Below, piece by piece: positions 26,826 through 35,979 of a stretch of 64,000 bases of DNA. The DNA lies in contig JAAXHH010000141.1 of assembly GCA_012270975.1 (NCBI GenBank), forward strand, positions 407,089 through 471,088, given 5' to 3'. Position numbers and translations under genes: made by a program. The stretch is from Candidatus Latescibacterota bacterium (GTDB taxonomy: Bacteria; JAAXHH01). Numbering within the stretch: the stretch's first letter is position 1; each line of letters opens with the position of its first letter. Below the pieces are notes generated by a model. That model saw only the letters and a list, made by a program, of their open reading frames with translations. It was not told the DNA's origin and did no database searches.

Positions 26826-29800
26826 ATGGAATCCACCTTACTCCCGCGCTGTCTCTCTCTTGATCTCGAAGTAAGCAAGAAAAACGGACGTATTCGTGCA
26901 TTTGCAGGCGTGCGCATGGGTATCGACGGATCCATGACGTATAGCAAGGGGAACTTGAATACAGCACTGGCGGAACTTGACGACTTCGCCAGTGGAGCTA
27001 ACTACCTCCTTGGACACAACCTGATCAATTTCGATCTTCCACACCTAAGAGCCGTGAAACCGGATCTTGCACTGCTGAACTTACCTGCGGTGGATACACT
27101 ATGGCTCAACCCTCTCGCCTTTCCCCGCAATCCCTATCACTACCTCGTCAAACACTATCAGGACGGCCAACTCAAACGTGGTCGAATAAACGATCCCGAA
27201 TTGGACTCCAGGCTCGTAATAGAAGTCTTAGGTAACCAATACAACGCATTTCAAAATATGTCTCCGGAACTGCTTTCCGCCTGGCATTACCTGACTTCCA
27301 TAGATACCGATGGTACGGGCTTCAAGGACGTTTTCGCCGATATACGCGGAGCGGAACGGCCAACCCGTGCCGCCGCAATTGAGGCGATCCGGAACCAGCT
27401 ACGCGGAAACGCATGCGCAATTCACGGTCAAAGTGTTCTGAACCAGGAAAGTCCCGATGGCTGGCCCCTTGCGTACGCATTGGCCTGGTTGTCCGTGTCG
27501 GGAGGCAATTCGGTTATGCCACCCTGGGTTCGACACCAGTTCCCTCAGGCTGGGGAACTGGTACAACTACTGAGAGACACGCCCTGCGGCAAACCGGACT
27601 GTGACTGGTGCGGCGAAAGACACGAACCTCGCAAGGAACTCAAACGATGGTTCGGATTCGACGATTACCGCCCGGATCCAAAGGACGACGATGGTCGTCC
27701 CATGCAACAGGTCATTGTCGAGGCGGCCATATCCCGGCAGCATTTGTTGGGGATACTGCCCACCGGCACCGGCAAATCCCTTTGCTACCAGTTGCCGGCT
27801 CTATCCCGTTACGACAAGACTGGCGCCTTGACGGTTGTGATTTCACCCTTAGTCGCACTCATGGAGGATCAGGTATCGGGTCTCGAGGCGCACGGTGTCG
27901 GTTCCTGTGTAGCCATTAATGGATTGCTGAGCTTGCCAGAGCGGGCTAATGCACTAGATCAGGTCCGCCTTGGAGATACAGGCATTCTACTGATTTCGCC
28001 GGAGCAATTACGTACTACTGCTGTACGTAAAGTGATCGATCTGCGTGAGATCGGGGGCTGGGTGTTGGATGAAGCACACTGCCTATCAATGTGGGGACAC
28101 GACTTTCGTCCAGACTACCGGTATATCGGAAGGTTTATAAAGGAAAGGGCAGGTAAAGCGCCAGTCCCACCGATTATGTGCCTCACCGCAACCGCCAAAC
28201 CCGATGTAGTGGAAGATATCAGACAACATTTCAGGGACCAACTTGGTATCGAACTGAAGGTTTTCGATGGCGGCTCGCATCGTAAAAATCTGGAATTTAC
28301 GGTAATACCAACGACTGGAGGGGAGAAGTTCGCACACATTCATCATGTCTTAACGACATACCTGCCACAAGACACCCCTGGCGGCGCCATCGTATATTGC
28401 GCGACGCGCCGTCAGACCGAAGAGGTCGCGGAATTCCTTGCGGACAAAGATATCACTGCTGACTTTTTTCATGCCGGGCTTCCTCCAGACACAAAGAAGA
28501 ACATACAGTACCGTTTCATCGAAGGGAAACTACGCGTTATTACAGCGACGAATGCCTTCGGTATGGGAATAGACAAACCGGACGTTCGGCTGGTCATCCA
28601 CGCAGACATTCCAGGGTCGCAGGAGAACTACCTCCAGGAAGCCGGACGCGCTGGGCGTGACCGGCAGTCGGCGCACTGTGTTCTGTTGTACTCGACGGGA
28701 GATGTCGAATGGCAATTTGGCATGTCAGCGCGGTCTAGGCTTACCCGACAGGAGATCCATGGTGTTCTGAGAGCGCTTCGAAACCTCGACCGAAGGAAGC
28801 GCTTCAACGGCGAGGTCGTGGCCACGCCGGGAGAAATCTTAAGCGAGGATGAGGAGAACGCTTTCGAAAGAGACTCGACCACAGACGATACCCGCGTGCG
28901 AACGGCCGTCTCATGGCTTGAAGAGGCGGTCCTGTTGTCCCGGGAGGAGAACAGGGTACAAGTCTTTCCGTCGTCGTTGAGGGTGAACTCAGTCGAAGAA
29001 GCACGCAGTCGCCTGTCGAGAGCGGAAATTAACGATGATTATCGCAAACGACTGCTCAGCATCGCCGAAATGCTCATCGATGCGAATCCGGATGAAGGCA
29101 TATCAACCGATGAACTCATGGGTGTGTCCGGTCTCAGCGCCGAAGGCGTCCGTAGCGCTATGTACGACTTGGAACGGCTAGGCATCGCCAGCAATGATAC
29201 AGCACTTACAGCCTATGTACATGCGGGCGTGGTCAAATCATCAGAGAAGCGGTTTGGCGAGGCTGCCGAACTGGAGACCAATCTGATCTCGTTGATGCGT
29301 GAAACCGCTCCGGATACGGGTAAAGGAGAAAAGTGGCCTCTGCATCTGCGCGTCGCCGCGGATAAATTGCGCGCCAGGGAAGTTGCAGATCCCCTGCCGG
29401 AGAGAATCTGGCGCGTTGTTCGCAGCATCGCCCATGATGGACGCGGTGATGGGGGCGACTCGGGAAGCCTTGGCGTAAGACGAACGGACATGGACACCGT
29501 GCAGGTGACTTTGCGGCGCGCCTGGTCGGATCTAGAGGAACTGGCATCGCGACGGAGGGACGGGGCAAAGCGGCTCCTTGAAAGTTTGCTTTCCGGTCTC
29601 CCGCCGGGAAGACGAGGTACGGATCTACTGGTCGAGACTACCCTGGGCAAGTTACTGGCCGCAATCACGTCAGACCTGTTTCTTGTGAGCAAGAAGCCGG
29701 AAAAGCTTCTAGACCGCGCGCTCCTCTGGTTGCATGAGCAGGAGGTCATTCGCCTGCACAAGGGCCTAGCGGTGTTCCGTCCCGCCATGACCATCAAACT

Positions 29801-32000
29801 GGCAGAAGACAGTAGAGGTTTTGCCAAAGTAGACTTTGAACCGCTTAATCTTCACTACAAGGGGCGGGTACGGCAGATCCATGTGATGGCCGAATTCGCA
29901 CAACGCGGGCTTGAGGACATGGCCGAAGCGATACGACTGGCCATGGATTACTTCAGTCTGAAAGAGGGAGACTTCCTGCAACGTTGGTTGCCGGATAGTA
30001 ACAAGGAAACTGAACGGGAGACCATGCCGGAATCGTGGCGAGCTATCGTGGAAAACCTTAAGAACCCCATCCAGCAGAGAATCGTCGCAGATGAACGTGA
30101 TCAGGTGAACATGCTGGTCCTGGCGGGTCCGGGTTCTGGAAAGACCAGGGTACTGGTGCATCGAATCGCCTACCTTGTGCGCGTTAGGCGAGAAAACCCC
30201 CGATGGATTCTTGCCCTAGCGTACAACCGGCACGCGGCTGTCGAGATCCGACAGCGTCTGACGGAACTGATCGGCAACGACGCCTGTGGAGTAACCGTAC
30301 TCACGTGCCACGCACTCGCCATGCGATTGGTCGGTGTCAGTTTCCGGGAACGAGCAAGTGGGACACTTGAGGATGTTGACTTCGAAGAGGTGTTGCGCCA
30401 GGCAGTAGCGTTGCTGCACGGTGAGGGTCTTGAAGAGGAAGAAGCGGACGATCAACGGGACCGTCTGCTCGCGGGTTTCCGATGGATCCTGGTCGATGAA
30501 TATCAGGACATCGGCAAAGACCAATATGAGTTGATCTCGGCATTAGCAGGACGAACCCTACAGGAGGAAGACCGCAAACTTACCGTATTTGCAGTTGGTG
30601 ACGATGATCAGAACATATATACCTTCAATGGGGCTTCCGTGGAGTTTATTCGTCGATTCGAGAAGGATTACGGACCCAAACCGATGTATCTCGTCGAGAA
30701 CTATCGTTCCACCGGCCATATCATTAAAGCGGCATATGCCGTTATAGATTCGGCGCGAAACAGGATGAAGTCGCAACATCATATTCGTATAGACCGCGCG
30801 CGGGTTAACAATCCCGACGGCGGAGAGTGGCACTCGCTTGATCCGGTTTCCAAAGGTCGCGTTCAAATTCTGCACGCCAGCCGCGATCCGATATCTCAAG
30901 CCCAAGTAGCGATTAGGGAACTGGAGCGTCTCGCCGCGCTCTCGCCTGACTGGAACTGGTCCGAGTGCGCGGTGATTGCACGCGAGTGGAAATACCTAGA
31001 ACCGGTACGAGCGCTCTGCGAAGTAAGAGGCATCCCGGTGCATATGGGTAATGAAGAAACTCTGGGGTTCTGGCGTCTGCGTGAGACTCGTTTGTTAATC
31101 GAACAGATACGTCGGCAACATGCCCGGGTAGTGTGTAGTGCAGACCTCGCCCGCTGCCTGGGTACTCTTCCTAAGGGGCCCTGGACGGAATTGATGCAAA
31201 CGGCGCTGGATGACTTCGAGTTGGAGTCAGGCGGTGGGGAAGTGCCTTTGGATCATTTTCTTGAGTGGCTTGCCGAGTGGGGACGCGAAGCCCGCCTTCG
31301 TCAACATGGTCTTTTACTGCTTACGGCACACCGCGCAAAAGGACTGGAGTTCGAACACGTCGTGGTGCTGGACGGAGGGTGGGACAAAATCGGTAGGGAT
31401 GAAGATCCGGATGCGCCTCGCAGACTCTTTTACGTGTCCATGACACGTGCCAAACAGACCCTTGCAGCCGTGCATCTTCATGGACCTTATGTCAGAAGAT
31501 CCCAAGAAGCAAAAAACGTAAGGGAACCGGATTCCCCGGTATACGATGGAGATTTGCGTTCAATGCCTTTTACCTTTCCGAAAAACGGATCAATCCTATA
31601 CCGTTCGCAGGATGGAATGCAGAAGCCAACCCGAGAACTCGCTCGTCAATACCGGCGTCCCAGTCTGGGTGACGTAAATCTGGGGTATGCGGGGCGATTT
31701 CATACCAGTCATCCGGTGCATCGTGCGATCGCTGCATTGTCGCACGGAGATCAACTCACAACACGGATCACCGAGCACGGATCCTGGGAACTTCTCGACC
31801 GGGCAGGAACGGTGGTAGGTCGTCTTGCCAGGTCGTTCGAGGCCCCGAGTAGGACTCGGTGCAGTTCTGCGTCCGTATTTGCGATTGTGTCCTGGAGCAG
31901 GGAAGCGTCACAGCCCGAATACCGTGACAGTGCCAAGTGCGACGCTTGGGAAGTAGTGGTGCCGGAACTCGTATTTGAACCGGAGTCAGTTATGTCTTGA
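26826..32000 (+). CDS. DEDD exonuclease-RecQ-UvrD triple-fusion helicase
   Basis: One polypeptide of 1,724 residues from ATG 26826; an upstream TTG at 26808 is less likely. Domain order: DEDD-type 3'-5' exonuclease (about 8-190; SLDLEVS, GHNLINFD, NDPELDSRL); a small CxxxxCxxC segment near 253; RecQ core with motif 0 (WFGFDDYRP), Walker A PTGTGKS near 312, DEAH near 413, WGHDFRPDY, and QEAGRAGRDR; about 450 residues of helical linker including winged-helix-like parts; UvrD-type SF1A helicase with GPGSGKT near 1100, VDEYQD near 1222, GDDDQNIYTFNG near 1257, TAHRAKGLEFE near 1496 and SMTRAK; and a C-terminal tail. All helicase motifs are intact. It resembles WRN (exonuclease plus RecQ) with an added UvrD motor. 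A repair or phage-defence role is inferred, not shown. Confidence 0.88.
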   Translation: MESTLLPRCLSLDLEVSKKNGRIRAFAGVRMGIDGSMTYSKGNLNTALAELDDFASGANYLLGHNLINFDLPHLRAVKPDLALLNLPAVDTLWLNPLAFPRNPYHYLVKHYQDGQLKRGRINDPELDSRLVIEVLGNQYNAFQNMSPELLSAWHYLTSIDTDGTGFKDVFADIRGAERPTRAAAIEAIRNQLRGNACAIHGQSVLNQESPDGWPLAYALAWLSVSGGNSVMPPWVRHQFPQAGELVQLLRDTPCGKPDCDWCGERHEPRKELKRWFGFDDYRPDPKDDDGRPMQQVIVEAAISRQHLLGILPTGTGKSLCYQLPALSRYDKTGALTVVISPLVALMEDQVSGLEAHGVGSCVAINGLLSLPERANALDQVRLGDTGILLISPEQLRTTAVRKVIDLREIGGWVLDEAHCLSMWGHDFRPDYRYIGRFIKERAGKAPVPPIMCLTATAKPDVVEDIRQHFRDQLGIELKVFDGGSHRKNLEFTVIPTTGGEKFAHIHHVLTTYLPQDTPGGAIVYCATRRQTEEVAEFLADKDITADFFHAGLPPDTKKNIQYRFIEGKLRVITATNAFGMGIDKPDVRLVIHADIPGSQENYLQEAGRAGRDRQSAHCVLLYSTGDVEWQFGMSARSRLTRQEIHGVLRALRNLDRRKRFNGEVVATPGEILSEDEENAFERDSTTDDTRVRTAVSWLEEAVLLSREENRVQVFPSSLRVNSVEEARSRLSRAEINDDYRKRLLSIAEMLIDANPDEGISTDELMGVSGLSAEGVRSAMYDLERLGIASNDTALTAYVHAGVVKSSEKRFGEAAELETNLISLMRETAPDTGKGEKWPLHLRVAADKLRAREVADPLPERIWRVVRSIAHDGRGDGGDSGSLGVRRTDMDTVQVTLRRAWSDLEELASRRRDGAKRLLESLLSGLPPGRRGTDLLVETTLGKLLAAITSDLFLVSKKPEKLLDRALLWLHEQEVIRLHKGLAVFRPAMTIKLAEDSRGFAKVDFEPLNLHYKGRVRQIHVMAEFAQRGLEDMAEAIRLAMDYFSLKEGDFLQRWLPDSNKETERETMPESWRAIVENLKNPIQQRIVADERDQVNMLVLAGPGSGKTRVLVHRIAYLVRVRRENPRWILALAYNRHAAVEIRQRLTELIGNDACGVTVLTCHALAMRLVGVSFRERASGTLEDVDFEEVLRQAVALLHGEGLEEEEADDQRDRLLAGFRWILVDEYQDIGKDQYELISALAGRTLQEEDRKLTVFAVGDDDQNIYTFNGASVEFIRRFEKDYGPKPMYLVENYRSTGHIIKAAYAVIDSARNRMKSQHHIRIDRARVNNPDGGEWHSLDPVSKGRVQILHASRDPISQAQVAIRELERLAALSPDWNWSECAVIAREWKYLEPVRALCEVRGIPVHMGNEETLGFWRLRETRLLIEQIRRQHARVVCSADLARCLGTLPKGPWTELMQTALDDFELESGGGEVPLDHFLEWLAEWGREARLRQHGLLLLTAHRAKGLEFEHVVVLDGGWDKIGRDEDPDAPRRLFYVSMTRAKQTLAAVHLHGPYVRRSQEAKNVREPDSPVYDGDLRSMPFTFPKNGSILYRSQDGMQKPTRELARQYRRPSLGDVNLGYAGRFHTSHPVHRAIAALSHGDQLTTRITEHGSWELLDRAGTVVGRLARSFEAPSRTRCSSASVFAIVSWSREASQPEYRDSAKCDAWEVVVPELVFEPESVMS

Positions 32001-32091
32001 GCATAAAATACCGCTGACCTTATGTGAGAGCCAGCCTCCGTATGCAAAATTCAGATCTTGAGGGCTGCCGCCTGACGCCGTTGAAGACCGT

Positions 32092-32751
32092 CTACGCCCC
32101 ATCCTCCACCATGGGCACGAATCGTACGCCGCCGTGATGCACCTTGACCGCCTCATCTCCTGATCGCGTCACGGTGTACAGTTCTTCACCAATGGGGATG
32201 ACCATCCGTCCCCCGGATTTCAACTGGCGAAACAGCGCTTCAGGCAGCACACTTGGCGCCGCCGTCACTATGATGCCGTCGAAGGGCGCTTCCTCCGGCC
32301 ATCCTCCGTGGCCGTCTCCAATCCGGTAATGGATATCGTCATATCCCAGGGATTCCAGGGTCTCCCTGGCTCGCTGCCCTAGGACGGAAAGCCGCTCCAC
32401 CGTGTATACGGACCGGGCGAGCCGGGCGAGGATCGCCGTCTGATAGCCAGACCCGGTGCCGATTTCCAGGATCCTGTCCAGTTCATTCACACCGAGAAGC
32501 CGGGTCATAAGCCCCACGATATACGGTTGGGACACGGTTTGCCCCAGGTCGAGAGACACAGCGCAGTCTTCGTATGCCTGCGCTCGGTACGCCTCGGGAA
32601 TGAACCGGTGCCGCGGCACGGCGCCCATGGCCTCGATCAGCCGGGGCTCGTCGAGACCGCGTCCCCGGATCTGTTCCTCGATCATCCGTTCCTGGGAAGA
32701 AACGGGAGAGGCGTCCGACCCCCATTTTTTAAAAAAGCGGGATAGCAGCAT
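32092..32751 (-). CDS. pcm: Protein-L-isoaspartate O-methyltransferase
   Basis: SAM-dependent methyltransferase of 219 residues that methylates isoaspartyl residues of damaged proteins to start their repair. The family N-terminus is present (VPRHRFIPEAYRAQAYED), with substrate and SAM motifs QTVSQPYIVGLM and EIGTGSGYQTAIL, then DGIIVTAAP and LKSGGRMVIPIG. The slightly long N-terminus still fits the bacterial Pcm range. It is convergent with the helicase fusion gene; 91 nt separate their stops and no terminator-like hairpin is visible between them. Confidence 0.93.
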   Translation of the reverse strand: MLLSRFFKKWGSDASPVSSQERMIEEQIRGRGLDEPRLIEAMGAVPRHRFIPEAYRAQAYEDCAVSLDLGQTVSQPYIVGLMTRLLGVNELDRILEIGTGSGYQTAILARLARSVYTVERLSVLGQRARETLESLGYDDIHYRIGDGHGGWPEEAPFDGIIVTAAPSVLPEALFRQLKSGGRMVIPIGEELYTVTRSGDEAVKVHHGGVRFVPMVEDGA

Positions 32752-32772
32752 GGTCCGTTCAGTCTAACGGGG

Positions 32773-32922
32773 CTACTTGACCGGAGCAAGGCAAATCAGG
32801 GTGCTACGGCGACCAGAAATGCGGACGAATCGTAACGTATCCTGGAGCGCGTGCGGCAGAGCCCGGACCGTCGTGCCCGGCTTGACACGAAGGCACTCGG
32901 TCGCTAAGTTCTTCTTGCCCAT
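32773..32922 (-). CDS. Possible small basic protein (49 residues)
   Basis: A short frame begins ATG 32922 and encodes a basic peptide (MGKKNLATEC...). An almost perfect Shine-Dalgarno AGGAGGTG lies about 18 nt upstream, too far for this ATG and properly spaced only for an ATG at 32930 that stops after eight codons. It lies under a plausible plus-strand promoter for the metallohydrolase gene. I do not recognise the sequence and consider it more likely not to be a gene. Confidence 0.2.
   Translation of the reverse strand: MGKKNLATECLRVKPGTTVRALPHALQDTLRFVRISGRRSTLICLAPVK
32882..32910 (+). promoter_or_regulatory. Promoter of the UlaG-like metallohydrolase gene
   Basis: A perfect TTGACA (32882-32887), 17 nt, then TAAGTT (32905-32910). 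The leader of about 70 nt contains CACCTCCT (32939-32946), complementary to the Shine-Dalgarno consensus. It could pair with the AAAGGA ribosome binding site region only weakly. Confidence 0.45.
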
Positions 32923-32989
32923 ACGCCCATGAAGAAAACACCTCCTGAAAGCACCACTTGAACGACTGTGCTCAGAAAGGACATCCCGT

Positions 32990-33781
32990 ATGCACCCCTT
33001 CAAAGACCTGCACGTGCCCGACGGAAGCGTAGGCATTCACTGGTTCGGCCAGAGCTCATTCGGATTGAAGCATCCGGACGGCACGATGATCCAGGTCGAT
33101 CCCTACTATCCCCGTGAACGGCCCGCGGACCGCTTCGTCCATGCCCATCCGCCCCTGGACGAAGGGACGCTGAAGACCGACTACGTGCTCCTGACGCACA
33201 ACCACGGCGATCACACCTGCCTGGAGTCGCTGGAGCGTCTCACAGCCGCCTTTCCGGAGGTCCGTTTCGTGGGACCCATCGAGAGCGTAGACGCGCTGAA
33301 GGAAGCAGGGTTCGATGCCGGGCGCATGACGGTCGTTACCGCGGGAGACACCGCCGAAATGGGGTCCTCAAAAGCGCATACGGTATGGGCCAAGCCGTCG
33401 GAAGGCCTTCCCGAGGACGGTATCGCGCCACCCGACGTGCAGCACCTGGGTTACGTCGTCGAAATCGGACCGGTCCGCGTGTATATCTCCGGCGATCCGG
33501 TCAATACCTTCGGCGACCACGAATCCCTGCTCGCACCGGTACGGGACCTGCGGCCACAGATCGGGTTTCTGACCAATCACCCGAACGAGGGCGAATTCCC
33601 CTTCTTCGACGGATCGGCCCGCATCGCGGTTTCCCTTGGTCTCAAAACCGCCGTGCCCGCCCATTACGCCTGTTTCGTGGCGCGCGACTACGATCCCCTT
33701 GAATGGGCTTCCCATCTGCCTGACGACGGACCGGAACCCCTCATCATTCCTTATAACCAGTCCACCGTGTACAGCCCCTGA
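32990..33781 (+). CDS. MBL-fold metal-dependent hydrolase (UlaG-like)
   Basis: Metallo-beta-lactamase superfamily protein of 263 residues. The metal motif THNHGDH (His70, His72, Asp74, His75) is complete, with WFGQSSFGL at the N-terminus as in UlaG-type lactonases. Further ligand positions are probably the Asp in VYISGDPV and a late His in PAHYACF. UlaG hydrolyses L-ascorbate-6-phosphate, but this branch includes many uncharacterised lactonases and phosphodiesterases. It lies upstream of an enolase-superfamily and a DHDPS-family gene on the same strand, which suggests a lactone to acid to keto-acid route. The ribosome binding site is AAAGGA. Confidence 0.85.
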   Translation: MHPFKDLHVPDGSVGIHWFGQSSFGLKHPDGTMIQVDPYYPRERPADRFVHAHPPLDEGTLKTDYVLLTHNHGDHTCLESLERLTAAFPEVRFVGPIESVDALKEAGFDAGRMTVVTAGDTAEMGSSKAHTVWAKPSEGLPEDGIAPPDVQHLGYVVEIGPVRVYISGDPVNTFGDHESLLAPVRDLRPQIGFLTNHPNEGEFPFFDGSARIAVSLGLKTAVPAHYACFVARDYDPLEWASHLPDDGPEPLIIPYNQSTVYSP

Positions 33782-33856
33782 GACCGATATTCGTCCGGTG
33801 CTCATGGGGTCGCGGCGGACCGCCTCGATTCCCAGGGGAGTCGAAATGCACAATCC

Positions 33857-34954
33857 ATGCGCATAACGGGCATCGATCTCGACGCGGTGGACGTGAACGG
33901 ACAGCATCACTGGGTGTTCGTGCACGTCCGAACCGACGAAGGTGTGGACGGGCTGGGTGAGCTTAACCCATCTGCGCCGAGAAGCGCGGTCCTGGATGCG
34001 CTGCGGGAAATCGAGCGGGAGGTCGTCGGGAAGGACCCGCGACGAATCGAACACCTGGCCGCGAGCCTGAAACCCCGTCCGGAAGACCGGCCGGCCGTGC
34101 ATGCGCTATGCGCCTTCGAGCAGGGCCTGTGGGATATTCTCGGAAAGTCGCTGGCCGTACCGGTACATAACCTGCTCGGGGGACAGTGCCGCGACAGTAT
34201 CCCCGTCTACGCCAACGTCACCCGAGCCGCGCTGGAGGGTACGCCGGACGATTTCGTCCGTCAGGCCACGGGCGCCGTCGCTGACGGCCATGCCGCGGTG
34301 AAGATCGCGCCCTTCGACAGCCGCTTCGGAACCGGCAACACGCTGATCGATCACGGACTGCAGTGCGTCCACGCCGTGCGGGACGCAATCGGTCCGGATA
34401 TCGATCTGCTTCTCGACTGCTACGGCCGTTTCTCGCTGGAACAAGCCCGCCGGATCGTGGACGGCCTGCGCGGCGTCGACCTGTACTGGCTGGAAGAGCC
34501 GGTGGAGGAGCGGGATCTGGATGGATACAGACAGATCAGAAGGGAAACCGGTTGGCGGCTCGCCGGCGGGGAACGGGCCATGCTGATCGAGGGATTCTGG
34601 CCTCTTTTCGATCCGGAGGCTATGGACGTCATCATGCCCGACGTCACGATCGCGGGCGGCATCGGCGAATTGAAGAAAATCGCATCGATCGCCGAGGGCA
34701 GGGGACAACTGACCGCGCCGCACGGCCCCTTCGGACCGGTTACGGTCGCGGCGCACGTCCAGCTTATGGCTTCCCATCCCGGATTTCTCATTCTCGAATA
34801 CGCCTGGGGACAGGTTCCCTGGCGCGAGGGACTCGTATCGCCCGCGGAACGGGTTGTAAACGGCCGGATCAATATCTCCGACAGGCCGGGGCTTGGCCTG
34901 ACCCTGGACCCCAATGTCGTGGAAGATCACCGCGTCGATCCTGTGGCTGTCTGA
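33857..34954 (+). CDS. Mandelate racemase/muconate lactonizing family enzyme
   Basis: Enolase-superfamily enzyme of 365 residues. Metal ligands are Asp in LLLDCYGRF, Glu in WLEEPVEE and Glu in LAGGERAML; the Lys in AAVKIAPFDS and His in TAPHGPFGP are the probable general acid/base pair. It differs from the DgoD-like protein at 12980 in most active-site flanks, so it likely acts on another acid sugar, as dehydratase or racemase. It is followed 32 nt later by a DHDPS-family gene, a common dehydratase plus aldolase pairing. Confidence 0.87.
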   Translation: MRITGIDLDAVDVNGQHHWVFVHVRTDEGVDGLGELNPSAPRSAVLDALREIEREVVGKDPRRIEHLAASLKPRPEDRPAVHALCAFEQGLWDILGKSLAVPVHNLLGGQCRDSIPVYANVTRAALEGTPDDFVRQATGAVADGHAAVKIAPFDSRFGTGNTLIDHGLQCVHAVRDAIGPDIDLLLDCYGRFSLEQARRIVDGLRGVDLYWLEEPVEERDLDGYRQIRRETGWRLAGGERAMLIEGFWPLFDPEAMDVIMPDVTIAGGIGELKKIASIAEGRGQLTAPHGPFGPVTVAAHVQLMASHPGFLILEYAWGQVPWREGLVSPAERVVNGRINISDRPGLGLTLDPNVVEDHRVDPVAV

Positions 34955-34986
34955 TCGACAGCCTACTGACGAAAGGACCCTGATCA

Positions 34987-35919
34987 ATGCAAACCGAAGC
35001 ACTGTACGACACGCTCGATTCCGTCACCGCGATACCAATCGTACCCTTCCGCGGCGGTGTCATCGACCTCGACGGTCACCGCATGAACATCCGGTACCTG
35101 ATGGAGAACAACCATCTCGACGGGAACAGGAAACGGGTCACCGGCATCGCGGGTACGAGCCTGATACACCATTTCGCCGTCGAGGACCAGATGCGCCTCA
35201 TCCGCGCCACTGGTGAAGAGATGGGAGAGGACGGATTCCTGATGTCCGGCATCGTGCCGAATCCCCTTTCACAGGCCGAGGAACTCGTGCGCAGGCAATC
35301 GGCCCTTCCCCGTCCGCCGGACATCTACCTGATCATGCCGCTGACCGGGGTGGCTGATCACGAAGCGACCTACGACGACTATATGGCCTTTGCCGAGCGG
35401 CTCGGCGAATCCTGCGGCGCCCGTTTCCTTCTGTACATGCGGTCCGCGGACTACGTGAGCCCGATCATCCGTCTGGTCAAGGATTCGCCACACATGGTCG
35501 GCGTGAAGGTGGGTACGAGCGAAGAAGAAGTCGCCCCGCTCATCGAAGGCATCGGAGACAACGGCATCGTCATGTGGGGGATCGGGGACCGCAGCACCCG
35601 GGCCGCCGAACTGGGCGCCCGGGGACACACCTCGGGCATTGCCATCGTTGCCGCCCGCGCGGCCGACGAGATCAACAACGCGCAGCGCCGGGGCGACTAC
35701 ACGGCCTCGGCCGCCGTGGAAGCCCTCATTTCAGACCTCGAACACCTGCGGTTCATGAATGGACGGCAGTACAACTACTCGGCGGTAATCGAGGCGATGA
35801 TCATCGGGGGCTGGGAGGACGTTGCGGCAGGTGAAGGCGGGCCCTTCAATCCGCGGGTTCCGCGGGACATAGCCGCCCGCGTGGTCGACGCGATAGAACC
35901 GCTAAGGACCTACCACTAA
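34987..35919 (+). CDS. Dihydrodipicolinate synthase family aldolase/lyase
   Basis: Class I (Schiff-base) aldolase-superfamily TIM barrel of 310 residues. The Lys in MVGVKVGTS is the expected Schiff-base residue and the Tyr in FLLYMRS the proton-relay Tyr. The usual GTTGE substrate loop is replaced by a longer insertion (GIAGTSLIHHF), unlike true DapA. It is therefore better called a catabolic member, for example a 2-keto-3-deoxy-sugar-acid aldolase or dehydratase. Start ATG 34987 has a weak AAAGGA-type site upstream. It would act on the product of the enolase-superfamily enzyme just before it. Confidence 0.82.
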   Translation: MQTEALYDTLDSVTAIPIVPFRGGVIDLDGHRMNIRYLMENNHLDGNRKRVTGIAGTSLIHHFAVEDQMRLIRATGEEMGEDGFLMSGIVPNPLSQAEELVRRQSALPRPPDIYLIMPLTGVADHEATYDDYMAFAERLGESCGARFLLYMRSADYVSPIIRLVKDSPHMVGVKVGTSEEEVAPLIEGIGDNGIVMWGIGDRSTRAAELGARGHTSGIAIVAARAADEINNAQRRGDYTASAAVEALISDLEHLRFMNGRQYNYSAVIEAMIIGGWEDVAAGEGGPFNPRVPRDIAARVVDAIEPLRTYH

Positions 35920-35979
35920 GCGACGCTGCCAGGCGACTGGCCGGATACTGCAATTGCCGCAACCGGTTCCGGACTACCC

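Noticed and set aside
35928-35941. Short hairpin GCCAG-GCGA-CTGGC between convergent genes as a terminator
   Set aside because: Five-base stem without a following T-run.
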